From a virus: 25,307 nucleotides of DNA. Made by a program: the position numbers and the translations under genes. Shown here piece after piece: positions 6,641-14,788 of this stretch (position 1 is the stretch's first letter; the number at the start of each line of letters is the position of its first letter). The notes beneath the pieces were generated by a model. The model was given only the letters and a program-made list of their open reading frames with translations. It was not told the DNA's origin and ran no database searches. The stretch is taken from positions 1 through 25,307 of the IMG/VR virus record IMGVR_UViG_3300045453_000071; one strand, written 5' to 3'.

Positions 6641-7269
6641 ATCCGTTTCCCCCCTTCCGCCAGTTGCCATTCCTGCAGTGTGACGAGCACCATGGCCGAA
6701 GGTTCCGGCCGCAAAGCCGCCAGTCCCGCGTCCAGCCCCAGCAGAGTAACAGGGAAGCGGGGATTCCCCCAAGTGGCATAGAGGAACCGGCCTTTAAAAT
6801 GAACGGGGCTGCCGTTTTGCAGTACTTGCCGCTCAGTGCCGATAACCGCTAACTCCTGGTTGCTCGCCAGCGCTTGCGGGAAATAAAAAAGCCTGGTCAG
6901 CATGTCCTGCCCCAAGGCGATGCCTTTGCTTAAGTTATCCTTTGCCATTAGGCGAAAGTCCAAGGCCGTGGGCACGATTACCGCCCCCGGCTCCACCGCC
7001 CAGTAGAAGCCGCGGTTGGGGACGATCAGGGTTTTAGCGCCCCGCACCACGGCGTTGTAGTGCTTTGGCGGGGACGGGCTGCCGTTTTCCCGCAGTTTTT
7101 GCAGCATCTCCTTGGTATTCTGGGAGTAGCCGGTTAAATGCTTTCCTTCCTGGAGCATCACGTCGGTAAAGAAAAAAGAGCCCGCGGCGTCAGAGATTAC
7201 CGCTTGGGCCCGGATACTGGCCACCCGCTTTCCCTCTTCCGGCGCGAAACGAAACAAATAGCGCTTCAT
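6637..7269 (-). CDS. Phage tail/baseplate accessory protein, function unknown
   Basis: A 210-residue protein in the tail operon between the hub-like protein and the GH18 protein. No family was recognised. Residues about 18-52 (SIRAQAVISDAAG, then TDVMLQEGKHLTGY) resemble the preceding 61-residue protein (7278-7463). The remainder has short beta-rich stretches (KTLIVPNRGFYWAVEPG). It has no membrane segment. TAGGTGA upstream supports ATG 7269. Its stop overlaps the GH18 start, so the two products may be made in proportion and sit together at the tail tip. Confidence 0.7.
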   Translation of the reverse strand: MKRYLFRFAPEEGKRVASIRAQAVISDAAGSFFFTDVMLQEGKHLTGYSQNTKEMLQKLRENGSPSPPKHYNAVVRGAKTLIVPNRGFYWAVEPGAVIVPTALDFRLMAKDNLSKGIALGQDMLTRLFYFPQALASNQELAVIGTERQVLQNGSPVHFKGRFLYATWGNPRFPVTLLGLDAGLAALRPEPSAMVLVTLQEWQLAEGGKRI

Positions 7270-7277
7270 CTGTTCAC

Positions 7278-7463
7278 CTACTCAAAGGAGAAGCGAAGCT
7301 CCGCGGGGTGGCCGTTCCACAGTGTAGCCAGCCTGCCGCCCTGCAGTACGATGTCGGCGACGTTTACCTGGCCGCTGGCGTCCTCCAGGCAAAGGCGCAC
7401 TTCGATTCTATCAACTTTTTTGCTTGGGGACACAGACTGCACATAAGGCTCAAAAACTGCCAT
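7278..7463 (-). CDS. Small tail operon protein sharing a module with its downstream neighbour
   Basis: A 61-residue protein. Residues about 20-52 (RIEVRLCLEDASG, then ADIVLQGGRLATLW) align with residues about 18-52 of the next protein (6637-7269), suggesting a small beta-strand module used twice. ATG 7463 is chosen because AAGGAG lies 9 nt upstream; the longer open frame would run into the upstream gene. Only 13 bp separate it from the tail hub gene. Function unknown; a baseplate accessory role is inferred from context. Confidence 0.65.
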   Translation of the reverse strand: MAVFEPYVQSVSPSKKVDRIEVRLCLEDASGQVNVADIVLQGGRLATLWNGHPAELRFSFE

Positions 7464-7476
7464 GGCGCACAACTCC

Positions 7477-8940
7477 TTACTCAAGGACCAGCGAAACAAA
7501 CCGCGTTTCGCTGCTGCCGTCCTCGTAATGGATAACCACCTCAACCCCGACCCTGCCGTTTGGCCCCAGCCGGATATTTTCCAGGGCCGCCCGCAGGCTT
7601 AACACATAGCTGTCCCGGTGGGCGGGATGCACGGTCTGCGTCAGCGTTTTGGATACGCCCAGCGCGCCCACAGCTTTGAAAGACGCGCCGCCTGAATAGC
7701 CTTGCGTGCCATCCACCGTCCAACCGTCGTTTATCCAGTAAGCGGTACCGCTCTCCGCCCGGGAGTTTAGAAGCAGGTTAAAGACGGAGAGTTGCTCGAT
7801 ATCTTTTTTGTCCACCATATCCGCCGTATCAAACAAAGCCACGGAGTGCTTAACCTGGCTGAGCGTCTCCGAGAGGTCTTTGCGGACGGCGGCCAGCTCG
7901 ATTTCGCTCCGCCAGGGCTCCTCCACAAAATAGCGCATGCGCACGACCCTTGTCTTGACGTGTATGCCGGAGTCCTCGTCGTAAACCGTCACCACGTCCC
8001 CCAGGCTGACTTTTTCCCCCTCATAACCCGGCAGGGCGGAGAGGTCGACAATGCCGCACTCGTAGCTTACCTGCGCCTGGCTGACGGCGGAAAGAAACGC
8101 CTGGGCATATTCTTTCAGCTGGTTGGGGTCGGTGAATTCCTCCGCCGTCAAAACTACGGAAGGAGGGGGATCGTAGCCGCTCTCCACCTCCAGATAGGGG
8201 ATGCCGCTGTTCACCGTGGCGATAGTCAGGCCGCCCTTGCCCCGGGGATAAACCCTGGTCGCCTGCTCGATGACGTTTCTTTCCTCCTGGGCCCGGCGCA
8301 GGTTTTTCCCCCTTAAAAAGAAAACGTTGCGTTCTTCCCCCGCGGCGTCCCGGAGGGACACCGTTTTTTGTTTTGTCTGAAAACCCAGCTCCACTTGAAA
8401 GAGGCGCTCCATCTCCCGCAGCGCCTCCAAACGGTTGCAGCCGCCCCGGAAAACGAAGGGCCGGATGAAGGAGGCAGGAGCGTCCCCCGCCTGCCAGCCT
8501 GTGCCTGATAAGAGGTAGGCAAGCACATCCGCCGCTACGGCGTTTTCCCATTCCCGCGCGGGCGCGTCCGGAGCTTTCAGCAAATCGTACCACAGCGCCC
8601 AGGCTTCAACCTGCCAGTACCTGGCCCCCGAGTCGCCCTCCTCGTTGGCGAGCACCATCGCCCGGTAAACGCTCCCCGCAAGGTCAAGCATCATGCCGGT
8701 CTCCAGTGCTTCCGCGCCGGGCTTTACCGGCAGCTTGAACTCCAGCCGGTCTTCGCTGCCCAGGGTCTGGTGCACGATGATCTCATAGGCGTCGTGCAGG
8801 AGGGCGACCGGCTCCAGCTGCTTGTTGACGACGACAGGCACGGCGAAGCCCAGCCGGTCATACCAGGAGACCGGGTGCCAGGGGAGAAGGATGCGGTTGT
8901 AAAGTTGCCCTGTGTTATACCGCCCGCCGCTGTTATACAC
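7477..8940 (-). CDS. Tail hub/tail-associated protein (ReqiPepy6 gp37-like / endopeptidase-tail type)
   Basis: A 487-residue protein. The order distal tail protein, fibre, then this protein, and its N-terminal half with DAYEIIVHQTLGSEDRLEFKLP, point to the gp27-like tail hub of siphophages; Siphovirus ReqiPepy6 gp37-like is the closest family I can name. Residues about 290-345 (VSLGDVVTVYDED, then RVVRMRYFVEEPWRSEIELA) are the typical end of the hub domain. The last 100 residues or so (YWINDGWTVDGTQGYSGGASF) resemble a carbohydrate-binding beta-sandwich. There is no obvious peptidase motif. The start is GTG at 8940, with AAGGAGGG about 8 nt upstream. It begins 2 nt after the fibre gene's stop. 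Confidence 0.75.
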   Translation of the reverse strand: MYNSGGRYNTGQLYNRILLPWHPVSWYDRLGFAVPVVVNKQLEPVALLHDAYEIIVHQTLGSEDRLEFKLPVKPGAEALETGMMLDLAGSVYRAMVLANEEGDSGARYWQVEAWALWYDLLKAPDAPAREWENAVAADVLAYLLSGTGWQAGDAPASFIRPFVFRGGCNRLEALREMERLFQVELGFQTKQKTVSLRDAAGEERNVFFLRGKNLRRAQEERNVIEQATRVYPRGKGGLTIATVNSGIPYLEVESGYDPPPSVVLTAEEFTDPNQLKEYAQAFLSAVSQAQVSYECGIVDLSALPGYEGEKVSLGDVVTVYDEDSGIHVKTRVVRMRYFVEEPWRSEIELAAVRKDLSETLSQVKHSVALFDTADMVDKKDIEQLSVFNLLLNSRAESGTAYWINDGWTVDGTQGYSGGASFKAVGALGVSKTLTQTVHPAHRDSYVLSLRAALENIRLGPNGRVGVEVVIHYEDGSSETRFVSLVLE

Positions 8941-8942
8941 TG

Positions 8943-9923
8943 CTACGCCCTCCTTAGGAAGACAGCGGGCCTGGCCCCGGTGATCTGCGCCGCGCCTAAT
9001 GGAAAGGCGGCGGGGAAGCCGTCAGCGTAGACCCTGGCCAGCCGGTAGCCGGTGATCCAGGTCGCCCCCAAGTCCTCGCTGCCCAGCGCCAGCATGCCCG
9101 TGCTGGCCAGGCCCTGCAGGCTCGGCGTAGCGTCCTGCAGTCGCGCCAGCCAATAAAGGCCGGGCAGGAGCGTTAAATTCGCATCCAGCCACCTGATGCC
9201 CGTCGTGCCCGTGGTCACTACCCCGGCGTCAAGGATCAGCGCGCCCGGATAGACCGCGCCGCTGTCGGCGTATACCCCGAGCCGCGCGTTGCCCGCGGCG
9301 GCGGTAGTGACGTTGACGGCGACGCGGTCGAAAGACTGGGCGGCCGGCACATAAAACGGCAGCAGGTCAATGTTGTTGGCCGAAGTGGTCAAAGGGGCCA
9401 TACCGGCAGCGGTGATACCGGCGTGGTACAGCCCGAGCCGCCGGTAACGCTGATAATCCAGCGCGTCCAGGCGTAGCTTGTCGCCCGCCGCCATAAACCC
9501 GGCCGCTTCAGCCGTCGCGGCAGTATGTGCTGTGCCGCCCGCGCCCACGTGGCCGCTAAAGGGCGAGGTAGAGTGCACATAAGAAAAATCCGCAGCGATA
9601 GTGACGCCAGAGGGCTGTTGTTCATGAAAGACGACCATCCCCTGGGCGGCGTACAGAATATATTCCCCCGCGGGAACGGTTTCGCCGCTACGCCTGACCA
9701 CAGGCGCGGGGCTTTCCAGCCAGTTGCGCATATCCCCCTCATAGATCCGCCGGTGCAGAGCTTCCTCCGGCTGGTCTTCCACAGGGGAAAGCGTATGGTT
9801 TTCGATACTGGCCACGTCCATCTCCAGCACTGTTTCCAGTTTGTTGACCGCGTCCTGCAGCCCGGAGATGTCCGCCCCGTAGATCTCCCTGCTTGCTACT
9901 CTTTTGAATGGCGTCTTAGCCAC
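8943..9923 (-). CDS. Tail fibre / receptor-binding protein
   Basis: A 326-residue protein. Residues about 1-45 are helical and may attach to the tail. The segment GHVGAGGTAHTAA followed by GFMAAGDKLRLDAL (about 124-155) is a motif repeatedly found in siphophage tail fibres just before the receptor-binding part. The C-terminal half is Ala/Gly/Thr-rich and beta-like (RVAVNVTTAAAGNARLGVY), as in trimeric fibre tips. The GTG start at 9923 has GGAGG 6 nt upstream. The variable tip is expected to decide host range; its ligand cannot be deduced. Confidence 0.75.
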   Translation of the reverse strand: MAKTPFKRVASREIYGADISGLQDAVNKLETVLEMDVASIENHTLSPVEDQPEEALHRRIYEGDMRNWLESPAPVVRRSGETVPAGEYILYAAQGMVVFHEQQPSGVTIAADFSYVHSTSPFSGHVGAGGTAHTAATAEAAGFMAAGDKLRLDALDYQRYRRLGLYHAGITAAGMAPLTTSANNIDLLPFYVPAAQSFDRVAVNVTTAAAGNARLGVYADSGAVYPGALILDAGVVTTGTTGIRWLDANLTLLPGLYWLARLQDATPSLQGLASTGMLALGSEDLGATWITGYRLARVYADGFPAAFPLGAAQITGARPAVFLRRA

Positions 9924-9935
9924 GGTATCCCTCCT

Positions 9936-10697
9936 TTACAGCCAGCGGTTGCGGCAGCTTATCTCTAAGTTTGACCAGGAAGCGCCACCTGCCGCGACCA
10001 CTTGAATGGTGTTGGCCCCCGGCGTGAGCTGGGGGAAGCTTGGCCGCTCCAGCAGGTGCAAGGCTTTTTCCCTGGCTTTCCCCCGCGCGAGAACGGCTGT
10101 CTTTTGCCGGCCATCCACCTCCAGCCGCTCCCCCGCGGAGAGCGCTCCCCGGTAGGTGAACTGCTCCTCATTGACTCTGACCGTCAGAAACTGGCTGCCC
10201 CCGCCCGATATGCCCCGCAGCAAAAAGAGGGGGTCTGACGGCGCCGTCCCCCTTTGATAGTGGGTGTAGGGGCTTGTCGTTATGAGCAGCTCATCCGGCG
10301 CGAGGTCGTAGGCGAAGGGGTCGTCGCAGACCATCCGCAGCGTAAACAGCCCCTGGCTTGCCGTCACCTGCATTTGCAGATCTGTATCCGCCCAGGTGGC
10401 CAGATAGTACCTGTCCGGCGAGTCGTCAAAGACCAGCCGCTGCGCTCCCCGCATCGGGTTTAGCCAGGAGCGCAGCCGGTCCAGCTGCTGATAGAGCTCC
10501 CCATATGACGCGATTTTAAGCCAGCAGTCCAGGCTGAGCACATGAGTTTCAAAGTCGGGCGGCATCCTGAAGACGCCATGCCTGCCCGGCATGACGATCA
10601 CCTTTTCCCGCACCCCCGGAAAAAGGGAGAGCGGGGAGCGCAGGAGATAAACGGAGTAGCTGCCGCAGTGTTCTCCGGCAAACGAGAAATGCCCCAT
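9936..10697 (-). CDS. Distal tail protein (Dit, siphovirus tail component family)
   Basis: A 253-residue protein directly after the tape measure gene, the usual place of Dit. Family features are the N-terminal MGHFSFAGEHCGSYSVYLL, the early PGRHGVF loop, LSLDCWLK, RSWLNPMRGAQRLVFDD and the TLRMVCDDPFAYD segment that ends the N-terminal belt domain; a galectin-like C-terminal domain follows (TVRVNEEQFTYRG). Dit forms a hexameric ring joining tail tube to baseplate. Its ATG shares one base with the tape measure stop (TAATG), indicating coupling. Confidence 0.85.
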   Translation of the reverse strand: MGHFSFAGEHCGSYSVYLLRSPLSLFPGVREKVIVMPGRHGVFRMPPDFETHVLSLDCWLKIASYGELYQQLDRLRSWLNPMRGAQRLVFDDSPDRYYLATWADTDLQMQVTASQGLFTLRMVCDDPFAYDLAPDELLITTSPYTHYQRGTAPSDPLFLLRGISGGGSQFLTVRVNEEQFTYRGALSAGERLEVDGRQKTAVLARGKAREKALHLLERPSFPQLTPGANTIQVVAAGGASWSNLEISCRNRWL

Positions 10698-12754
10698 TAC
10701 AGTCTCCCCCTCCCCCGGTTAGCCGCCTCAATATAGCGGTACAGCCTGCGGCTGATCTCCTCGATATCCGTTTCCGCGCGCACGGTCATATTCTCCACCA
10801 CCACCAGCGGGCCGCTCTGGCCGTATGCTCCCGCCGCTACCGGCTGCGCTGGCGGTTCCGGCGGCAGCGTCAACGCGGGAAGGCTTACTTCCAGCAGGCT
10901 GCCAAGCATCCGCTCCGCCTTGGGGATAGCTGTTTTGATGCTCTCGATCAGCGGGCCGCTGAAATCCAACTTGTCCAAATCCTTCAGCGGGCCTTCCTTA
11001 GCCGGGGAAAAGGGCAGGAAAGACCTGACCCGGGCCACGACGCTTTTGACGCTGTCGGCGACCCTGGCGGCGGCGCTGGTGATGCCGCCGGCGATACTGG
11101 CGATCAGGTTGCGCCCGGCGTCAAAAAAGCTCTTGCCTAGGCCCGTGACTATGGAGAGCGCCTGGTTCAGGGCGCTTCGGATATTGCCCGCCAAAGCGCC
11201 CAGCGCCCGCGTGATGCCGCCTGCCAGGTTCTCGGCCAAGCGCACCCCGCTTGCCACAAGGCCGCTGATCCAGTTTCTGATGTTGTCAAAGGCGCTTTTA
11301 ATCCCGGCGGCCATATTCGAGGCTGCGATTTTAATGCTATTCCATACGGCGATCACCGCGCTTCTGAAACCCTCGTTGGTCTTCCACAGATGGATAATGA
11401 TGGCCACCAGCGCCGCTATGGCCACGATCACAAGCCCGATGGGGTTGGCCGCCATCACCGCGTTCAGGACCTTTTGCGCCACCGCCGCTACTTTTTGCGC
11501 CGCGACCAGGGCATGGGTCTTGAGCGCGGCCAGGTTCTTGGCGTCGGCCAGCCATTTTACCGCCTTAACTGCGGAGCTGACGCCGTTTGCGAGTGTGCCC
11601 ACCAGTGTAAGCAGCGGCCCGATGGCGGCGGCGATGCCAAGAAATGAGAGGATCAGCTTCTGCGAGCCGCCGCTTAGGTTCGCGAACCAGTCCACCAAAG
11701 CGCTGAGTTTGCCAATCAGCCCTTCAATGGCGGGCATGGCGGAGTTGACGGCCTGCATCAATGAAGTCCCCAGCGGCTCCAGGGCCACGGCCGCCTTGTT
11801 CCGCATCACGGCAAGCTGCTCCGCGAAGTCCATCGTCTCAAAGGCCGCGCCGTTAATCGTTTCCCCGCTGGTCTTTAAAGCGGATACCAGCTCTGAGAGC
11901 TCAAAGCGGCCTTCTCTGATGGCCGCCGCCATATCCGGGCCGATACGGGCGCCGAACATCTCCAGGGCGATGGCGTTGGCCTCGCCGGTGGAGCCTGCTT
12001 CCTTGATCCTTTTGGTGACTTCTTCCAGCGCCGCCTTGGTGTCCGTAATGCCCGCTTTGGCCATTTTGCCCAGCGCGATGCGCAGGCCGCCCAGGACCAG
12101 CTCGGTGTTGACCCCTTCTTTTTCAAACTTCCCCAGCATGGCCGCCGCCGTCTCCAGGTCAAAGCCCATCTGCCGCAGCGGCGCGCCAAATTGCACCAGC
12201 TTGGCGTTGAGATCGTTAAAGCCGATGCCGGTGCTCTGGGATACCTTGAAAAGGTAATCCATCGTGCCTGCGGTATCGTCCGCCGCTATGCTCCAGTCGC
12301 CGAACAGGCGGGAGGAGCCGGCGATCATGCCGGAGAGCTCCTCACCGGTAATGCGGGAGAGGTTGAGCATCTGCGTGGACAGCTCCCGCAACGGTTTCCC
12401 GGCCAGGCCCGTCCTGGTGTTCAGATCGGCGATGGCGGTGCTCACCTCGGCCATCCCTGCGGGAACAGTGGAGTAGACCGCCCGGAAATCGTCCTGCAAG
12501 CCTGCCAGGGCCTCGCCGGTAGCGCCGGTGCCGACGCGGATCTTGTCGAAAGCGTCGTCAAAATCCGTTCCCAGCTTTAAGATTCCCGCCGTCGCGGCCG
12601 CGATGGGAAGGGTCAGCCCTGTTGTGAGCGTCCCGCCGATGGAGGTGAGGGTTTCGCCCGCCTTATCCAGGGTTTTGGACGCCTCGTTTAAGCTTTTTTG
12701 CAGCTCGGAGATATCCGCGCCGATTTTCACGACTACATTGCGCAGTACCGCCAT
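10697..12754 (-). CDS. Tail tape measure protein
   Basis: A 685-residue protein that fixes tail length and leads DNA across the membrane. N-terminal coiled coil (DISELQKSLNEASKTLDKAG) is followed by a TP901-type core (about 60-330: LNLSRITGEELSG, MLGKFEKEGVNTELVLGGL). Two hydrophobic segments lie at about 368-390 and 436-456 (IGLVIVAIAALVAIIIHLW), as usual for tape measures. The Ala/Gly-rich C-terminal part contains repeated amphipathic helices. By the rule of roughly 0.15 nm per residue the tail would be near 100 nm, an inference only. The start has a strong GGAGG 7 nt upstream. Confidence 0.93.
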   Translation of the reverse strand: MAVLRNVVVKIGADISELQKSLNEASKTLDKAGETLTSIGGTLTTGLTLPIAAATAGILKLGTDFDDAFDKIRVGTGATGEALAGLQDDFRAVYSTVPAGMAEVSTAIADLNTRTGLAGKPLRELSTQMLNLSRITGEELSGMIAGSSRLFGDWSIAADDTAGTMDYLFKVSQSTGIGFNDLNAKLVQFGAPLRQMGFDLETAAAMLGKFEKEGVNTELVLGGLRIALGKMAKAGITDTKAALEEVTKRIKEAGSTGEANAIALEMFGARIGPDMAAAIREGRFELSELVSALKTSGETINGAAFETMDFAEQLAVMRNKAAVALEPLGTSLMQAVNSAMPAIEGLIGKLSALVDWFANLSGGSQKLILSFLGIAAAIGPLLTLVGTLANGVSSAVKAVKWLADAKNLAALKTHALVAAQKVAAVAQKVLNAVMAANPIGLVIVAIAALVAIIIHLWKTNEGFRSAVIAVWNSIKIAASNMAAGIKSAFDNIRNWISGLVASGVRLAENLAGGITRALGALAGNIRSALNQALSIVTGLGKSFFDAGRNLIASIAGGITSAAARVADSVKSVVARVRSFLPFSPAKEGPLKDLDKLDFSGPLIESIKTAIPKAERMLGSLLEVSLPALTLPPEPPAQPVAAGAYGQSGPLVVVENMTVRAETDIEEISRRLYRYIEAANRGRGRL

Positions 12755-12758
12755 CCCA

Positions 12759-13028
12759 TCACCTCCATTTCGCCGGGACTTTAAGCCCTTTGCTCCGCGC
12801 GATTCCGATCAGCTGCTCCGTGGAAAGGCGGCTTGGGGCGGCCTTTTTTCTCCCGCTGTCTTTGAGCATTTTCTTTAGGCTAGGCAGCCGCTTCTGCCTG
12901 GCGAAGGCTTCGATGTGCCAAGCCAGGTAGATGAGCTCTTGCCTTCGCTCCGCTTTTTCCTCGGCGTGGCCCTCAAAGAAAAGCCCCAGCTCAAAGGGGG
13001 TCAACTCCCAGACTTGGGCCGGGTGCAT
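12759..13028 (-). CDS. Tail assembly chaperone, T part (expressed through -1 frameshift)
   Basis: An 89-residue frame starting at ATG 13028, but the open frame extends upstream without stops past the end of the preceding chaperone gene. The extra residues (GFAELFSAAVKRLK) read straight into MHPAQVWELTPFELGLFFEGHA, which matches the T domain of siphophage chaperones. The ATG has only a weak ribosome site. It is therefore most likely made as a fusion of about 210 residues covering 12759-13390, through the slippery site at 13100-13106. In lambda the equivalent gpGT binds the tape measure and recruits tail tube subunits. The stop overlaps the tape measure ribosome binding site. Confidence 0.8.
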   Translation of the reverse strand: MHPAQVWELTPFELGLFFEGHAEEKAERRQELIYLAWHIEAFARQKRLPSLKKMLKDSGRKKAAPSRLSTEQLIGIARSKGLKVPAKWR

Positions 13029-13069
13029 TTTTAGTCTCTTTACGGCGGCGGAGAACAGCTCAGCAAAGC

Positions 13070-13390
13070 CTATTTCCCGGCTGTTTCCACCGCCTGTGGG
13101 TTTCCCGGCTGCGCGCCGAAGGCCAGCGTCATCGCTTCGCCCAGTTTCCCGGCCACCGTGGTGATGTCGCTGTACTCGTCAATTAAGTCCGCGCACTTTT
13201 CCGGGGTCAGCTCTTTGTCCTCATGAAAAAGACCGGCGTAGACAATTGTCCGCAGGTCTTTCACCGAGATATTGTCGAGGTCAAGCTTTGCCAGGTTTTT
13301 GCCCGTCAGCTCCTCGATCTTGATCAGCGCGTTTATGCCGTAGCGGAGCGTCCTCGGTTTGTCCAGCTCTATGGTGACGCCTGGTTTCAT
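13070..13390 (-). CDS. Tail assembly chaperone, G part
   Basis: A 106-residue protein after the tail tube genes, the standard place of lambda gpG-like chaperones. It starts MKPGVTIELDKPRTLRYG and contains INALIKIEELTGKNL and a helical ending (TTVAGKLGEAMTLAFG), typical of Firmicutes phage chaperones. ATG 13390 is chosen because GGGAGG lies 9 nt upstream; longer starts run into the preceding gene. The last ten codons or so follow an in-frame GGGAAAC slippery heptamer, giving two products: this protein and a G-T fusion. Confidence 0.85.
   Translation of the reverse strand: MKPGVTIELDKPRTLRYGINALIKIEELTGKNLAKLDLDNISVKDLRTIVYAGLFHEDKELTPEKCADLIDEYSDITTVAGKLGEAMTLAFGAQPGNPQAVETAGK
13100..13106 (-). 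promoter_or_regulatory. Programmed -1 ribosomal frameshift site (GGGAAAC)
   Basis: On the minus strand the heptamer G GGA AAC lies exactly in the chaperone reading frame (GGA 13105-13103, AAC 13102-13100). It fits the X XXY YYZ rule and resembles lambda's G GGA AAG. After a slip the -1 frame is open from here through to 12759. The second similar string near the stop (GGGAAAT) is in the wrong phase for slippage. Confidence 0.8.
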
Positions 13391-13394
13391 GCCC

Positions 13395-14009
13395 TCAGTC
13401 CTCCCTGTAATACAGATTGCCGCTGCCCTCAAACTCGATGCCCTCATTGACCACATCGTCGGCGGCTAATTCAATGCTGTCGCTTGCGATTACCGCGTAG
13501 CCCTCATAGCGTTTTTTGCCTGGCCCTGCATCCAAATACAGGGCCACGATGATTTCCCGGCCGAGCCTTTCCGACAAGCGCCCGTCCGCCCAGTAGCTCT
13601 CCGCGGAGGCCGCAAAGCCCTTTACGGCGGGCAGGTACTCCTTCCAGCCGTCGCTCGCAAAGGTGGTTACCTCCGCCGTATCTGCCGCCAGCTCGGCGCT
13701 CCAGTTGAAGAAGCCGCCCGCCTGATCAACCTTGACGCTTTTGCCGCTGACCGTCACCGTGTCTCCTTCAAGCAAGGGCGTTAAAAACCGGACCACGCCG
13801 CCCAAATGCTCTACGGTAAATCCGCCGCTGACCACCATATCGTTGACATACACCACAACGGGCGCGTTTTTGTCCAGATACCTGCACGCCTCATTTTCAA
13901 TGGTATAAACAGTTCTCTGTAGATTCCCCGCGGCGCTTTCCTTGATAAAGGCCACCGGCTCAGCCTCCGTCTGCAGGAACACCGCGCCAACTTTGCCAGC
14001 TAAAGGCAT
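13395..14009 (-). CDS. Tail tube protein-like, larger paralogue
   Basis: A 204-residue protein. Its C-terminal half (NWSAELAADTAEVTTFASDG, then KGFAASAESYW and IEFEGSGNLYY) aligns with residues about 22-127 of the neighbouring tail tube protein (14024-14407). An additional segment of about 70 residues (about 20-95) lies between the conserved start and this region. It may be the main tube subunit with a surface domain, or a minor variant; sequence alone does not decide. The ribosome site is weak (GGTGA), which hints at lower expression than the upstream paralogue. Confidence 0.7.
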   Translation of the reverse strand: MPLAGKVGAVFLQTEAEPVAFIKESAAGNLQRTVYTIENEACRYLDKNAPVVVYVNDMVVSGGFTVEHLGGVVRFLTPLLEGDTVTVSGKSVKVDQAGGFFNWSAELAADTAEVTTFASDGWKEYLPAVKGFAASAESYWADGRLSERLGREIIVALYLDAGPGKKRYEGYAVIASDSIELAADDVVNEGIEFEGSGNLYYRED

Positions 14010-14023
14010 GATTCTTCACCGCC

Positions 14024-14407
14024 TTAGTTGTATTCCAGCGCGCCGGTGCCCTGGAACTCAAAGGAGATACTGACCGTGTCGTCCACCGGGTCCTCCACGG
14101 ACAGGCCGGAGATATGGGCGCTGCCGGAATAATAGTTTGTGGCGTTGATATAGAGCCTGAGCGAGACTTCCGCGCCGCTTAAATACGCCTCCTGCAGCAC
14201 CCTCTGGCCGGTGGCGTCCGTATGCACCGAGTAGAAGCCTTCGGCCGATGCCGACCATTCCCTTAAGCCGGCGATGAATTTCTTCCAGTCGTCGCCCAGG
14301 GCCGTTACGTCAAGCGTATCCGCGCCCAGCTCCAACGACCAGCTGCTGATATCCATGACGGCGCTTGCGCCCAGCCCCAGTTTGCCGCTTTTACCTGCTA
14401 TAGCCAT
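14024..14407 (-). CDS. Tail tube protein (major tail protein)
   Basis: A 127-residue protein starting MAIAGKSGKLGLG. The pattern SWSLELGADTLDVTALGDDW, EWSASAEGFYS and ISFEFQGTGALEYN is that of small phage tail tube proteins, which stack as hexamer rings around the tape measure. GGAGG 8 nt before the ATG indicates strong expression. It lies between the tail completion protein and a larger paralogue. Confidence 0.8.
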   Translation of the reverse strand: MAIAGKSGKLGLGASAVMDISSWSLELGADTLDVTALGDDWKKFIAGLREWSASAEGFYSVHTDATGQRVLQEAYLSGAEVSLRLYINATNYYSGSAHISGLSVEDPVDDTVSISFEFQGTGALEYN

Positions 14408-14410
14408 GGT

Positions 14411-14788
14411 TTAAACCTCCTCAAACTGAAATTCAAATTCTAAGGATACGGAATAAAGCCCCGTATCCTGTTCATAGTCGGACACTTCATCCAGGAGCAA
14501 GACAGCGCCGATGGTTACGCCGTTCATCGCTCCGGTGAAGTCCTGCAGCGCCCCTTGGATGGTCTTAGCCGTCTCCGCCGCCTGTTTGTATGACTTGGCA
14601 AAGCAGCTAAACTGCAGCCGCTGCTTCACAAAGCCGGTGTCCGCTGTCAGGCTGTGCAGCCGCTCTACCGAGACGGGGAAATAGGCCACGGCCGGAAGAT
14701 CGCGCTTTTGCGGCAAGAGGAATGGGTAGAGGGCGCCCTTTAGTTTTGGCTGCAGATAGCCGCTGACCGCTTCCTCCAATCTCATCAT
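14411..14788 (-). CDS. Tail completion/terminator protein (DUF3168-like)
   Basis: A 125-residue protein. Position between the HK97 gp10-like protein and the tail tube, plus features such as LPAVAYFPVS, RLQFSCFAKSYKQA and an acidic beta-rich ending (YSVSLEFEFQFEE), fit the tail terminator family that caps the tail before head joining. ATG at 14788 overlaps the upstream stop as ATGA; a second ATG follows at once at 14785. Confidence 0.75.
   Translation of the reverse strand: MMRLEEAVSGYLQPKLKGALYPFLLPQKRDLPAVAYFPVSVERLHSLTADTGFVKQRLQFSCFAKSYKQAAETAKTIQGALQDFTGAMNGVTIGAVLLLDEVSDYEQDTGLYSVSLEFEFQFEEV

Noticed and set aside
10920-12257. A 445-codon plus-strand open frame opposite the tape measure gene
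   Set aside because: It is antisense to a clear tape measure gene and reflects GC-rich codon bias. It has low-complexity composition, no family motif and no ribosome site.
13070-13090. GGGAAAT near the stop of the G chaperone as the frameshift site
   Set aside because: The codon phase is GGG AAA, so a -1 slip would need poor pairing (CGG GAA). The GGGAAAC site upstream is in proper phase.
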